Positions 26,090-35,290 of a stretch of 64,000 nucleotides of DNA are shown here, piece after piece. The translations under genes were made by a program, and so were the position numbers. Numbering within the stretch: position 1 is the stretch's first letter; every line of letters starts with the position of its first letter. The stretch lies in contig PAZE01000045.1 in NCBI GenBank assembly GCA_002716065.1, positions 32,695 to 96,694 of the forward strand. Reading direction: 5' to 3'. The notes below the pieces were generated by a model. It worked only from the letters and a program-made list of their open reading frames with translations. It did not search any database and was not told the origin of the DNA. Origin of the DNA: Crocinitomicaceae bacterium (GTDB lineage Bacteria; Bacteroidota; Bacteroidia; Flavobacteriales_D; Parvicellaceae).

Positions 26090-27805
26090 TTACCTTATAA
26101 GGTGAACATATCCGGAAATGGTTCTTCTAACCTCCTCTTTTTTATGCTTATTGTACTCATATTTTACAGAGTTAGGAGTAACTACATAGAAGTAAACACC
26201 ATCATTTAATTCATTTCCAGTTTTGTAGTTGGTGCCGTCCCAGTCATATTGATAATTTTCCATTTCATAAACGATCTTACCCCATCTGTTAAAAACAACA
26301 ATCGTTGGATTAGGATAATCATCAAGATTTACAGGAATAAAATAATCATTGTTACCATCCCCATTAGGAGTAAATATATTAATTTCTTCAAGTGGACACT
26401 GTACCCAAACGGTAGTAGTATCTGAAATAGGATCTCCACACCCATCAGTTATGGAAAGGTAGTAGTCCTGAGTGGCAAATGGGGCAACTGATGTTGAATT
26501 ACTTGTACTTGACCCGTCTGACCAAGAAAAACTATAGGGTTGCAATCCTCCTCCCCAATCTCCTTCAAGAAGGAATGGGCCATCTAGTTCAGGACATATG
26601 TTCACACTGTCAGGAAGTGTCAGATAAAGTGGAACATAATCAGTTATGGTAAGCGAAGCGATTAAGGTATCCCAGCCACTACAAGTTTCATAGTAAATGT
26701 AAATGGTAACATCTTCATTTGGATCATTTAAGGTATCCAAAGTAGGGTTAACAAAAATGGTGTCACTTGAAACACCAGCAGGAATTGTTAAACTATCTGG
26801 GATCTGATTGTAATCAACTCCATTTGTTGCAGAACCTACAACATCAAACTGAACGGTAAAATCCTGTGTTGTGTCCGAAATAGCAAATGCAAAATAGGCG
26901 CTATTACACCCTTCATAAAGAAGTGTATCTCCATTTGCAATTCCAGCTTCAACGGAAACACCAGCGGAGCTAAAACTACCTCCTTCTAAAAATACTCCAG
27001 AGTCAAAGGAGGTGTCACCAGCATCTGCAATAGCTAATTTAATATGGTAAGTCTGATTACATTGAACAGCATAAGCAGCCTCTAAAACAACTGTAATGCC
27101 ATCCAACTGAGTTACGGTTGGGTCAGTATTTTGGGGCGCAGAAAACCCATCACCATTATCAATATAATAAGAAGAATTAGAAACATTGTTAACATTGTTT
27201 ATACTAACAGCAGTATTGGTTCCTGGAATAGTAGCAATATTTACAGCGTTATTTGAGTAAGAACCTGTTATTCCAGGACCACTCAAGAAAAACCCAAACA
27301 CATCATTAAAAGAGGAGTTTACCCATTCTAAATATTCTTCAGATCCAAAAACATAATTAAATTTCACGGAGTCTCCAATAGGAATAAAATCAAATTCAAT
27401 CACACAAGCGTCATTGGTTCCATTGGGGTTTACAATAACATCAAGGTCTACATCATTTTGCCCCATATTGCCACCACCGAGTGTTGTGCTTCCACTATTG
27501 TTAGGCCCAACTACAAGCTGAGCATCTCCAGTAGCCATAACTAATCCATTGTTAATTCCAATAGTTGAATTAGTAGCACTAAAAGCCCCAACTTGACTAA
27601 CGGTTACATTGGCAGAACCTCCATTATATTGAACATTACTTATTGTTACACCTGCTCCAACAAGTACATTTTGAACGTATTGTTCTACTGTCATAGTGTT
27701 TGATGTTACAGTAATTTGTGCAAAAAGGACGGAACTCAGTAGCAAAGCAATTAATACAGTACTATATTTATACAAAGTCATCTCAGAATATTTTTTCATA
27801 GACAT
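26090..27805 (-). CDS. Surface protein, choice-of-anchor L with T9SS type B sorting domain
   Basis: The 571-residue protein has a signal peptide (about 10-29, LIALLLSSVLFAQ). A 'choice-of-anchor L' region follows (about 60-290, with EYLEWVNSSFNDVFGFFLSG read around 155). Then comes a Calx-beta-like part (about 290-385) and a gliding-motility C-terminal domain (about 475-571: FTPNGDGNNDYF, VFNRWGKIVYE, WDG, GVYFYVV). The C-terminal domain is the type B sorting signal of the type IX secretion system. It is probably an adhesin or surface filament protein. A single gene with its own promoter region. Confidence 0.88.
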   Translation of the reverse strand: MSMKKYSEMTLYKYSTVLIALLLSSVLFAQITVTSNTMTVEQYVQNVLVGAGVTISNVQYNGGSANVTVSQVGAFSATNSTIGINNGLVMATGDAQLVVGPNNSGSTTLGGGNMGQNDVDLDVIVNPNGTNDACVIEFDFIPIGDSVKFNYVFGSEEYLEWVNSSFNDVFGFFLSGPGITGSYSNNAVNIATIPGTNTAVSINNVNNVSNSSYYIDNGDGFSAPQNTDPTVTQLDGITVVLEAAYAVQCNQTYHIKLAIADAGDTSFDSGVFLEGGSFSSAGVSVEAGIANGDTLLYEGCNSAYFAFAISDTTQDFTVQFDVVGSATNGVDYNQIPDSLTIPAGVSSDTIFVNPTLDTLNDPNEDVTIYIYYETCSGWDTLIASLTITDYVPLYLTLPDSVNICPELDGPFLLEGDWGGGLQPYSFSWSDGSSTSNSTSVAPFATQDYYLSITDGCGDPISDTTTVWVQCPLEEINIFTPNGDGNNDYFIPVNLDDYPNPTIVVFNRWGKIVYEMENYQYDWDGTNYKTGNELNDGVYFYVVTPNSVKYEYNKHKKEEVRRTISGYVHLIR

Positions 27806-27865
27806 CTAACGTTAAACAAAGGTTGCTTGAGTTAAAGAATAGGCTTTCCATTTTCTCATATTGGT

Positions 27866-27873
27866 TATATTTG
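27866..27873 (+). promoter_or_regulatory. Candidate -7 box of the M20 peptidase gene
   Basis: TATATTTG, a full match to TAnnTTTG, 20 bases before the ATG at 27894. A -33 element is not clear. Confidence 0.5.
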
Positions 27874-27893
27874 GCAGTTCTAAAAAGAGTATA

Positions 27894-29285
27894 ATGGTAC
27901 AATTAAATCAATTCATCAACCAAAACAAAGATAGATTTTTACAGGAATTAATAGAATTGCTAAAAATCCCTTCAGTTAGTGCAGATTCTAAGTTTAAAAA
28001 TGATGTTCGCTCAGCTGCTCAATTCATTAAAAACAAATTAGTGGAAGCCGGTGCTGATTCTTGTCAGGTTTTTGAAACAAAAGGCCATCCAATTGTGTAT
28101 GGAGAAAAAATTATAAATAAGCAATACCCTACTGTTTTGGTTTATGGCCACTATGATGTGCAGCCTGCAGATCCATATGAACTTTGGGACTCAGATCCTT
28201 TTGAGCCAGTTATTAAAACTACTTCTATTCATCCTGAAGGAGCTATTTTTGCCAGAGGAGCTTGTGATGATAAAGGACAAATGTATATGCATATTAAGGC
28301 TTTTGAAGCAATGATGAAAACCAACTCACTTTTATGCAACGTTAAGTTTATGATTGAAGGAGAGGAAGAAGTAGGTTCAGAAAATTTAGAAACGTTTATT
28401 AGAGCTCAAAAAAGCTTACTTAAAGCTGATGTTGTTTTGGTTTCAGATACGGGAATTATTGCCAACGATACACCATCAATATGTGTTGGTCTAAGAGGGT
28501 TAAGTTATGTTGAGGTTGAGGTAACTGGACCAAATAGAGATTTACACTCTGGGTTATATGGTGGTGCTGTTGCTAATCCAATTAACATCTTAACTAAGAT
28601 GATTGCATCATTACACGATGAAGATTCAAAAATAAATATTCCAGGCTTTTATGATGATGTTGAAATTGTTAGTGACGCTCAAAGAGAAGAGATGTCTAAG
28701 GCTCCTTTTAATTTGAAGGATTATCAAGATGATTTAGAAATTAATGCTGTGCATGGTGAAAAAGGATATACCACTAATGAGAGAAATTCAATTCGTCCAA
28801 CTTTAGATGTTAATGGTATTTGGGGTGGATATATTGGAGAGGGAGCAAAAACAGTTTTACCCTCAAAAGCATATGCAAAAATTTCAATGAGATTAGTTCC
28901 TAATCAGAGCTCAAAGAAAATAACGGAGTTATTTCAGCATCATTTTAACGCAATTGCTCCAGATTCTGTTAAGGTAAAAGTAACGCCTCATCATGGAGGT
29001 GAGGGAGTAGTAGTTCCAACAAACTTTAAAGGTTTTGTTGCTGCAAGTAAAGCTATGGAAGAAACATTTGGGAAAAAACCAATTCCTGTTCGAAGTGGGG
29101 GAAGTATTCCAATAGTCCCATTATTTGAGGAAGTTCTTGGGCTTAAAACAATTCTTTTAGGATTTGGATTAGATTCAGATGTCATTCATTCTCCAAATGA
29201 GCATTACGGAGTATTTAATTATTTTAAAGGTATTGAAACCATTCCATTGTTCTATAAATACTTTAATGAGGAGAAAACCCGTTAA
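27894..29285 (+). CDS. M20-family dipeptidase
   Basis: From ATG at 27894 the 463-residue protein shows the M20 metal site: YGHYDVQPAD (His86 as metal ligand, Asp88), ARGACDDKGQ, and EGEEEVGS (about 155-162, catalytic Glu pair), then DTG in SDTGIIAND and a late VIHSPNEHYG. The GLRGLSYVEVEVTG segment starts the dimerisation domain. This is the family of dipeptidases such as PepV/CNDP. It should be cytoplasmic because no signal peptide is present. An upstream TTG (27861) was rejected. It is followed 7 bases later by an LEA14-like gene. Confidence 0.93.
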   Translation: MVQLNQFINQNKDRFLQELIELLKIPSVSADSKFKNDVRSAAQFIKNKLVEAGADSCQVFETKGHPIVYGEKIINKQYPTVLVYGHYDVQPADPYELWDSDPFEPVIKTTSIHPEGAIFARGACDDKGQMYMHIKAFEAMMKTNSLLCNVKFMIEGEEEVGSENLETFIRAQKSLLKADVVLVSDTGIIANDTPSICVGLRGLSYVEVEVTGPNRDLHSGLYGGAVANPINILTKMIASLHDEDSKINIPGFYDDVEIVSDAQREEMSKAPFNLKDYQDDLEINAVHGEKGYTTNERNSIRPTLDVNGIWGGYIGEGAKTVLPSKAYAKISMRLVPNQSSKKITELFQHHFNAIAPDSVKVKVTPHHGGEGVVVPTNFKGFVAASKAMEETFGKKPIPVRSGGSIPIVPLFEEVLGLKTILLGFGLDSDVIHSPNEHYGVFNYFKGIETIPLFYKYFNEEKTR

Positions 29286-29292
29286 TCCCTTA

Positions 29293-29760
29293 ATGAAATA
29301 TTTTTCTATTTTAGGAATTGTAGGTTTATTGCTTTTATCCTCCTGCATTACTTTTAAAGAGGTAAAGTTTGAAGGAGTTGATAACGTTAGTTTTGGAAAG
29401 GTAAAACAGGGCATTATTCCACTAATTCTTGATCTTAAAATAGATAACCCCAATAGCTTTTCAATTAAACTAAAAAAAGGAGAGGTTGATGTTTTTATAA
29501 ATAATCAATTTCTAGGAAAATCTTCTCTTAGCGATAAAATAATTATCAAAAAAGAAAAACTAGGTGTTTACCCATTAGTTATAAACACTTCATTTTCTGC
29601 TTTAACTAAAGCAGCATTATCTTCTTTTGGAGCACTTCTTGGTAAAGAAGTTGTTTTAAAGGTCGATGGAAAAATCATCGTTAAAGCTCATGTGATTAGA
29701 AAGAAAATTGAGGTTAATTTTTCTGAGCCAATTGACCCCTCGTTGTTGCTTAACATGTAG
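29293..29760 (+). CDS. LEA14-like lipoprotein
   Basis: From ATG at 29293 the 155-residue protein has a lipoprotein signal (GLLLLSSC, Cys18). The rest fits the LEA type 2/WHy fold: a first strand pair, LDLKIDNPNSFSIKLKKGEVDV with the typical ..NPN.. motif (about 53-74), and a central FLGKSSLSDKI. Such domains stabilise membranes in plants; the bacterial lipoprotein role is unknown. An ATG at 29266 would place basic residues ahead of the signal, so the later start is preferred. Likely co-transcribed with the M20 gene. Confidence 0.8.
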   Translation: MKYFSILGIVGLLLLSSCITFKEVKFEGVDNVSFGKVKQGIIPLILDLKIDNPNSFSIKLKKGEVDVFINNQFLGKSSLSDKIIIKKEKLGVYPLVINTSFSALTKAALSSFGALLGKEVVLKVDGKIIVKAHVIRKKIEVNFSEPIDPSLLLNM

Positions 29761-29820
29761 TGCGTAATTACTTTACGTAGTAGCTAGTGATATTAGTGTT
29801 GTAATCATTAATAATTAGCT

Positions 29821-30144
29821 ATGAATACTTTACAAATACAACCCTTAAATTCAGTTAAAGTAAATTTTATTATACATGAAAAAGGAGATGAATTCTTCCT
29901 GTTGAACTGTGTCTGTAATAGAAATAATAAAGAATACTTTTCCAATATTCCAATTAGCTGTAATGCTTTTTATAAAATTTTAAATCTTCTGGTTCCAAAC
30001 TTCATTGATCAATTTTCCAATAAGTTGTTTAATTCTGAATTTCCAATTAATGAAGTAAGTCCAAAAGAAATTATTAAAACTGATTTATATGTTGACTTTA
30101 ATGACGTTGTTCAACCTGTTGAAATGATGAAAATATGTGCTTAA
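29821..30144 (+). CDS. Unknown 107-residue protein
   Basis: No signal peptide, no membrane helix and no motif I know. The chain mixes beta-prone (VKVNFIIHEKGDEFFLLNCV) and helix-prone stretches and has four cysteines. The gene ends 23 bases before the HIRAN-like gene and both run in the same direction, so they are probably an operon. The 60 bases upstream hold short palindromes (GTAATTAC, TACGTA) but no clear promoter box. Confidence 0.6.
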   Translation: MNTLQIQPLNSVKVNFIIHEKGDEFFLLNCVCNRNNKEYFSNIPISCNAFYKILNLLVPNFIDQFSNKLFNSEFPINEVSPKEIIKTDLYVDFNDVVQPVEMMKICA

Positions 30145-30167
30145 CAAATCAATAAAACCGTAAAACT

Positions 30168-30512
30168 ATGAGAAATTTAAATTTTCACCAATACAACCCC
30201 CAACCATTACCAAAGCTGGGAATAATTACTACTTTAATTGAGCTCTCTAAACATGATTTTATTTATGTGCTACGAAAAATAAAAAATGGAGATCCAGTTT
30301 CTTTTGTTTTAGATAGCAGTAGATTTTGGGATTCAGCATCAATAGCGGTTTATTACAAAGGATATAAATTGGGTTACCTTGCAAAAGGTATAAATACTAT
30401 TGTGAAAAAAGCTTTGTCTAAAAACAACCATATAGAAGCAGTAATTCAAAAAAATAATTTTAAAGGAGTTAATTCATTTGAATCAATTGATTTAATGATT
30501 AAAATACATTAA
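30168..30512 (+). CDS. Stand-alone HIRAN-like domain protein
   Basis: The 114-residue protein has an N-terminal helix-prone part (1-40) and then a HIRAN-like core. This shows DPVSFVLDSSRFWDSASIAVYYKG (about 44-65) and GYKLGYLAKGINTIV, matching the HIRAN order: basic/polar binding loop, D..A..V strand, and the G..lGYl motif. HIRAN domains bind 3' DNA ends or single-stranded DNA and usually accompany SNF2 helicases or nucleases. Here there is no such partner; the only neighbour is an orphan of 107 residues. Confidence 0.65.
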   Translation: MRNLNFHQYNPQPLPKLGIITTLIELSKHDFIYVLRKIKNGDPVSFVLDSSRFWDSASIAVYYKGYKLGYLAKGINTIVKKALSKNNHIEAVIQKNNFKGVNSFESIDLMIKIH

Positions 30513-30518
30513 CAAAAT

Positions 30519-31727
30519 CTATTTGTAAATCCAGCTAGATGGATTTTCAGTAGCAAGACCATTTGAGGTTATTTTCCATATTTCAAAATGAGCTTCAGAA
30601 ATATTTTTGCCGTCTGTATTTACAAGGCTGCCTAAAACCTGTTTGGTTTTGATTTGATCGCCTTTTTTTACATAAACGTCTTTCAAATTGGAGTATACGG
30701 TTCTGTACTGACCATGACTAACCATCACCACTTTTCCTGCTCCAGGTATAATTAAAACACTCGTAACCTTTCCGTTAAAGACAGCCCTCACCTTAGCTTG
30801 TTTTTCAGTGGTTATGTCAATACCATTATTATCTACTGTTGCTGTGGATACAATATCGTGTCGATGTTTTCCATATTTTCCAGTAATCTCTCCTTTTTCT
30901 ACAGGCCAAGGGAGTTTCCCTTTGTTACTAATGAAGTTTTTAGAAAGTGCATTTGCTTCAGGTGTAAGGGTAAATTTATTTTTTGTTTTTTTAATTGTTG
31001 CTGAAATTTCTTTTTCTATTGCTTTACGAATAGCTAACGCAATTTTCTGTTTTTTCTTCTGTTGAGCGCTAAGAATAGATTTATATTTATTTTCATCTGC
31101 TTTTAGCCTTGCAAATGTTTCTTGCTGTTGTTTTTTGTCTTTAAGGTATTCTGCTTTTTCATTATTTTTAATTTTTGAGATTGCTTTTTTAGCCGTGATT
31201 TTTTCCTCTAAAGACAAAATTTTATCTTCTAAAACGGCTTGGTTTTTTTCAATTTTTTCAATTTGATTTTGCCTATAATCTTTATAGTGTTGAATGTATT
31301 TCATTCTATGAAAAGCTTCTGTAAAAGTTTCAGCTGAAATGATGTATAGATACTTAAAATCTGTATTTCTATTTTTGTATGCATGAATCATCATTTGTGT
31401 ATATTCTTGCTTTAGATTAGAAATACTGTTCTGAATTGTTAGTATTTGTTTTTTCGTATTCTGAACTTGCAGATCTAATTTTCTTATCTGATAATTGTAG
31501 TGAGACACAAGTTCCTCTCTATAGGCAATTTGATGTTGAATAATGCCTAATTCTGCAAGAGATAGCTGCTCAGAATTTCTAGTTAGTTTAATGAGGTTTT
31601 TAGTGTTTTTGATTTTTTTTACTAGCTCTTTTTCTTTTTCTTTTAATTGATCACTTTTTTTTTGTCCAACAGCATGGAAAAAAGAGCCAAATAGCATTAA
31701 CAGTATAAGAATAACAGACTTATTCAT
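30519..31727 (-). CDS. EnvC-like murein hydrolase activator with degenerate M23 domain
   Basis: The 402-residue protein has a signal peptide (1-21), a long coiled coil (about 22-270, full of K/E/Q) and a C-terminal LytM/M23 domain (about 275-402). The zinc motifs are damaged: HxxGxDI appears as VDNNGIDI (Asn for the first ligand His) and HLHFE appears as EAHFEI. MVSHGQYRTVY is retained. This is the pattern of EnvC-type proteins, which activate amidases at the septum rather than cutting peptidoglycan. Its start overlaps the DUF4292 stop region by 8 bases. Confidence 0.88.
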   Translation of the reverse strand: MNKSVILILLMLFGSFFHAVGQKKSDQLKEKEKELVKKIKNTKNLIKLTRNSEQLSLAELGIIQHQIAYREELVSHYNYQIRKLDLQVQNTKKQILTIQNSISNLKQEYTQMMIHAYKNRNTDFKYLYIISAETFTEAFHRMKYIQHYKDYRQNQIEKIEKNQAVLEDKILSLEEKITAKKAISKIKNNEKAEYLKDKKQQQETFARLKADENKYKSILSAQQKKKQKIALAIRKAIEKEISATIKKTKNKFTLTPEANALSKNFISNKGKLPWPVEKGEITGKYGKHRHDIVSTATVDNNGIDITTEKQAKVRAVFNGKVTSVLIIPGAGKVVMVSHGQYRTVYSNLKDVYVKKGDQIKTKQVLGSLVNTDGKNISEAHFEIWKITSNGLATENPSSWIYK

Positions 31728-32547
31728 TGATGGGTAATTTTATCTTGCTGTAATTTTGAGATATTTTAAAAGGAAAAGTCAGTTGGCTGTTAAATTTAAA
31801 GTTGGGTTGATATTCTAGACGAACAGAAGCAGTATCGGAATTGTTTATTAGCACAATTTCTGATTCCATTGGAAATAAACCTTGATCAAATTTTCTCCAA
31901 TTCATATACTTGGTAAGTAAGGTTCTATTTTTTTCCAGAAAATTGATTTCAACTTTTGTACATTTAAAAATGTCAGGATTAATCCAATAGCGATAGATTA
32001 TTTCATCGTCAATTGATTTGTGAAAAGTGAGTACTTTATCAATTTTCTTTGGTTTAATGGATGAAAGTAGATAACAACCGTTATTTATACTAGCATAATA
32101 TTTTGCTTGTTTATTAAGCATAATAGCCTTTGCATTAATAAAATCTTCAATTAAATAATAATCTAAAGACGAATTAATTAGTTTTTCCAGCTCTTTATAA
32201 TCTCCAAAAAAGTACACTTTTTTGTTTATTTTTTTTAAGAACTTTATGGAATCTTTTGAAAGTAGTGTTGTTAAAAGTTGAACACCTGATTTAGACAAAT
32301 TAACCCATATCAAGCTGTCTTTTTGTATTCTAAAATTAATTTTAACAGTGTTTTTTTCATTCTTAAAAAAAAGAGTTGCAGAAGCTTTATTTTTCAGGGT
32401 TTTATAGTCCAAGGAGTGGTTGTTTAATGAATCTAGAATTTCATTAAAGGAAAGTGGTTCAACTTTTTTACTTTCTTGGCTAGTTTTTTTTAATGCGCAA
32501 CCAAAAAGCAACAAAGAAATAATAATGATATATAGAATCTTATTCAA
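31720..32547 (-). CDS. DUF4292 lipoprotein, possibly LolB-like
   Basis: The 275-residue protein has lipobox LLLFGC (Cys17). The body matches DUF4292, a Bacteroidota family with a LolA/LolB-like half-barrel. YKTLKNKASATLFFKNEK (about 53-70) and INFRIQKDSLIWVNLSKSG resemble the lipid-binding strand region. A role in lipoprotein insertion in the outer membrane is an inference from this likeness. The start is TTG at 32547, overlapping the upstream TPR gene by 8 bases. It overlaps the M23 gene at its 3' end by 8 bases too. Confidence 0.75.
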   Translation of the reverse strand: MNKILYIIIISLLLFGCALKKTSQESKKVEPLSFNEILDSLNNHSLDYKTLKNKASATLFFKNEKNTVKINFRIQKDSLIWVNLSKSGVQLLTTLLSKDSIKFLKKINKKVYFFGDYKELEKLINSSLDYYLIEDFINAKAIMLNKQAKYYASINNGCYLLSSIKPKKIDKVLTFHKSIDDEIIYRYWINPDIFKCTKVEINFLEKNRTLLTKYMNWRKFDQGLFPMESEIVLINNSDTASVRLEYQPNFKFNSQLTFPFKISQNYSKIKLPINE

Positions 32548-34270
32548 TGTATTTTTTCTGCTTTATTTTTTCTAAAAGTAATTCTGAATAATCCTCTTTT
32601 TCCTGGGCCATCTCCCAATATTTTAAGGCTTCAGAAGACCTATTTAATTGGTATAATACATCTCCATAGTGTTCTAAAACTGTACCACTATTTATCCCAC
32701 CATAATCTAAAGATTTTAACAACCAATACTCAGCATCAGAATAATTGCCTTCCAAAAAAAGAATCCACCCATAAGTGTCCAAGTAGCTGGCATTTTCAGC
32801 ATTAATTTCTATTGCTTTTAAAATCATTTTTTTCGCTTTATCTAAAGAGCTCTTTCTTAAAGCTAAGTAATAGCTATAGTTATTTAGCGCAATAGCGCTT
32901 TTAGGGTTTAAGTCTAAACAAGCATCAAAACTTTCATCTGATTTACTGTAATTATTAGTTTTTTGGTAAGCATCACCAAGAAGTTGATAAAAATCAGCTA
33001 GTAAATAATAATCGTCTAAAATTAATTCTTTACCTGTGTTTAGAATTGATATAGCTTCAATATATTTATTGCTTCTATAATAGGCATATCCATTAAAGTA
33101 ATAAAAACTTGTTTGATTGGGGAATAGTTCAATTGCTTTACGAGAGTCTTCTATTAAATCAGGTATTTTGTCAAGAGAGCTTTCCAAAAGAACCAATTGA
33201 CTCCAAAGTGCAAATGATTGTTGATCAAATTCAGAAGCCTTTTTAAAATAGAGTAATGCTTTTTCAGGCTGATTATCCTGTAAATAAAAATCAGCTAGAA
33301 TGGTAAAGGATTTGGAATTTTCAGGATGAACTTTTAGTAATGATTCACATAAATCGAAGATCATTTTTTTTACTTTATTGTCTTGCTGAAACTTTGTAAA
33401 AAGTTGAAGTAGGATATCAATTTTTGATTCAATGTTAACCTCTTTAGAATTGAAAGCGGGAAAAAGAAAGCTAGTTGCTTTATCGAAGTTTCCTTTTTGC
33501 ATGTAAAATTGATAGAGTGAAATATTTACTACACCATTATTAGGTTCAATTGATCGGATTTTATTGTATTGAATGAGTGCTTTATCATTAGCTCCAATTA
33601 GCTCATATAGCTCTGCTAGTATCCCATAAAAACGAACTTCATTAGGGGCACTATTAATTAGTTTTTGGATCTCATTAACCGCTTTGTCAATTTCTCCAAT
33701 TTGAAGATAAAGTCGATGTTTTTGAATTAAAAGCTCGGGGTTTAAGCCAATTAGCTGCTCCAATTTTGAGAGTGGAGAAATGGCTTTTTCATATTCTCCA
33801 ATATTAATATAGCTATCAGATAAAGAATAGAGATACTCATATCTATTGGGGTGTTCAATTATTAATTGTTCAAAAATGGAAATTGCCTCTTTTTCTTTAT
33901 TATTGGCAATGTATATTAAGGCTAAATTAAGCTTATACCATTCGTTTTCTTTCTGGTGCTTAACAGACTTAATTGCATACTCTAATGCTTTTTGCTTATT
34001 GTTTTTTTGAAGTGCTATGCCAGAAAGTTCATATAAGCTAGCACTGTTTTTAGGATCTATTTTAAGACACAAATTAAATAAAGAGTCAGCATCGTTTAAG
34101 TTGCCAAGAATTTTTTCAGTAGTTGCTTCAATTAATAATGCTTTAAGTTGAGTTTTTTGTATTGATGACTCAATTTTTATAGGGTCGTTTTTGGAGATTT
34201 TCTTTGTTGAATTACACCCATAAAACGAGACTATTAAAGCAATTAATATGGAATAAAAAAGTAACTTCAA
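32540..34270 (-). CDS. TPR-repeat lipoprotein
   Basis: The 576-residue protein has a signal with Cys19 (VSFYGC) and about twelve TPR units (about 45-560), with typical A..LY.G..Y and A...Y..A positions such as ISILNTGKELI. TPR arrays bind partner proteins; here they face the periplasm. The start is TTG at 34270. It sits between a sugar nucleotidyltransferase gene (9-base gap) and the DUF4292 gene (8-base overlap). This order recurs in Flavobacteriales as I recall it. Confidence 0.82.
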   Translation of the reverse strand: MKLLFYSILIALIVSFYGCNSTKKISKNDPIKIESSIQKTQLKALLIEATTEKILGNLNDADSLFNLCLKIDPKNSASLYELSGIALQKNNKQKALEYAIKSVKHQKENEWYKLNLALIYIANNKEKEAISIFEQLIIEHPNRYEYLYSLSDSYINIGEYEKAISPLSKLEQLIGLNPELLIQKHRLYLQIGEIDKAVNEIQKLINSAPNEVRFYGILAELYELIGANDKALIQYNKIRSIEPNNGVVNISLYQFYMQKGNFDKATSFLFPAFNSKEVNIESKIDILLQLFTKFQQDNKVKKMIFDLCESLLKVHPENSKSFTILADFYLQDNQPEKALLYFKKASEFDQQSFALWSQLVLLESSLDKIPDLIEDSRKAIELFPNQTSFYYFNGYAYYRSNKYIEAISILNTGKELILDDYYLLADFYQLLGDAYQKTNNYSKSDESFDACLDLNPKSAIALNNYSYYLALRKSSLDKAKKMILKAIEINAENASYLDTYGWILFLEGNYSDAEYWLLKSLDYGGINSGTVLEHYGDVLYQLNRSSEALKYWEMAQEKEDYSELLLEKIKQKKYIE

Positions 34271-34279
34271 ATAAAAAAA

Positions 34280-35284
34280 TTAAGATTTAATTTCTGTATA
34301 ATCTCCAATACTTAAATCTTTCTCCTGACCAATATAGCAAGCATTATTACCAATCATTGAGTTGTTAAGAACCGCGTTTTCAATGCAAGAATTTTCTTGT
34401 ATAATGGTGTTTTTTATAACACAGTTATTGATTTTTGTATTGTCGCCAATAGAAACATAAGGACCTATAATTGAATTGGTTAAGTCAACATTTTCTCCGA
34501 TAAAACAAGGAGGAACTACAACGGAGTTTTTAAACTTTTCTGAACTATGTTCTTTTGAATATTCTCTGTTTAGCTCTAGAACTTTTTTGTTGGTGTTAAC
34601 CGTTACATCTTTGTTCCCACAATCCAACCATTCGGTGACCTCACCGGGCTTGAAAACAACACCCTTGTTTTTCATGTTTTCAAGAGCATTGGTAAGCTGG
34701 TATTCCCCATTATCTTTAATATTATTGTCAATTAAAAATTCTAGTTCACCACACAACTGTTCACCACTTTTAAAATAGTAAATTCCAATAATAGCTAAAT
34801 TGGATACATATGAATCGGGTTTTTCAACAAAGTCTGTGATTTCATTTTTTTCATTTAATTTAACTACCCCAAAAGCACTAGGATCTTCAATTTGCTTAAC
34901 CCATATAATTCCATCGGAAGTATTGTCTAACTTAAAGTCAGCTTTAAAAAGTGTATCGGCAAATGCAACAACAACATTTCCTTTTAATGAATCTTTTGCG
35001 CAAAGAATGGCATGTGCAGTGCCCAACGCTTGTTCTTGATGGTAGATAGATCCTTTTGCACCAAGAGATTCTGCAATGGATATTAAGTTGTTTTCAACTT
35101 CTATTCCAAAATCTCCAATTATAAAAGCTATTTCATCTACCTTTTCATTGCAAACACTAGCTATATCTTCAACCAATCGATGAACAATTGGTTTCCCAGC
35201 AATTGGAATAAGTGGTTTAGGAATTGTTAAAGTGTGTGGTCTTAATCGGGAACCTCTTCCCGCCATAGGAACAATAATTTTCAT
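34280..35284 (-). CDS. Sugar-phosphate nucleotidyltransferase with left-handed helix tail
   Basis: The 334-residue protein starts MKIIVPMAGRGSRLRPHTLT, the GxGxRLxPxT nucleotide-binding signature, followed by PKPLIPIAGKP (about 23-33). It has FVEKPD in the sugar pocket. The C-terminus (about 240-330) shows hexapeptide repeats ([IV]G.N..I), a left-handed beta-helix. It should make an NDP-sugar for surface polysaccharide. Metal/NTP specificity is not clear. It is followed by the TPR gene and preceded by dut (6 bases). Confidence 0.88.
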   Translation of the reverse strand: MKIIVPMAGRGSRLRPHTLTIPKPLIPIAGKPIVHRLVEDIASVCNEKVDEIAFIIGDFGIEVENNLISIAESLGAKGSIYHQEQALGTAHAILCAKDSLKGNVVVAFADTLFKADFKLDNTSDGIIWVKQIEDPSAFGVVKLNEKNEITDFVEKPDSYVSNLAIIGIYYFKSGEQLCGELEFLIDNNIKDNGEYQLTNALENMKNKGVVFKPGEVTEWLDCGNKDVTVNTNKKVLELNREYSKEHSSEKFKNSVVVPPCFIGENVDLTNSIIGPYVSIGDNTKINNCVIKNTIIQENSCIENAVLNNSMIGNNACYIGQEKDLSIGDYTEIKS

Positions 35285-35290
35285 GCTAGT

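Noticed and set aside
26092..26103. Palindrome ACCTTATAAGGT at the gpmI/T9SS gene junction
   Set aside because: No T-run on either side and it is within the last codons of the minus gene; too short to call a terminator.
29179..29292. Upstream extension of the LEA14-like gene
   Set aside because: The extension lies inside the M20 gene in another frame and places basic residues before the lipoprotein signal.
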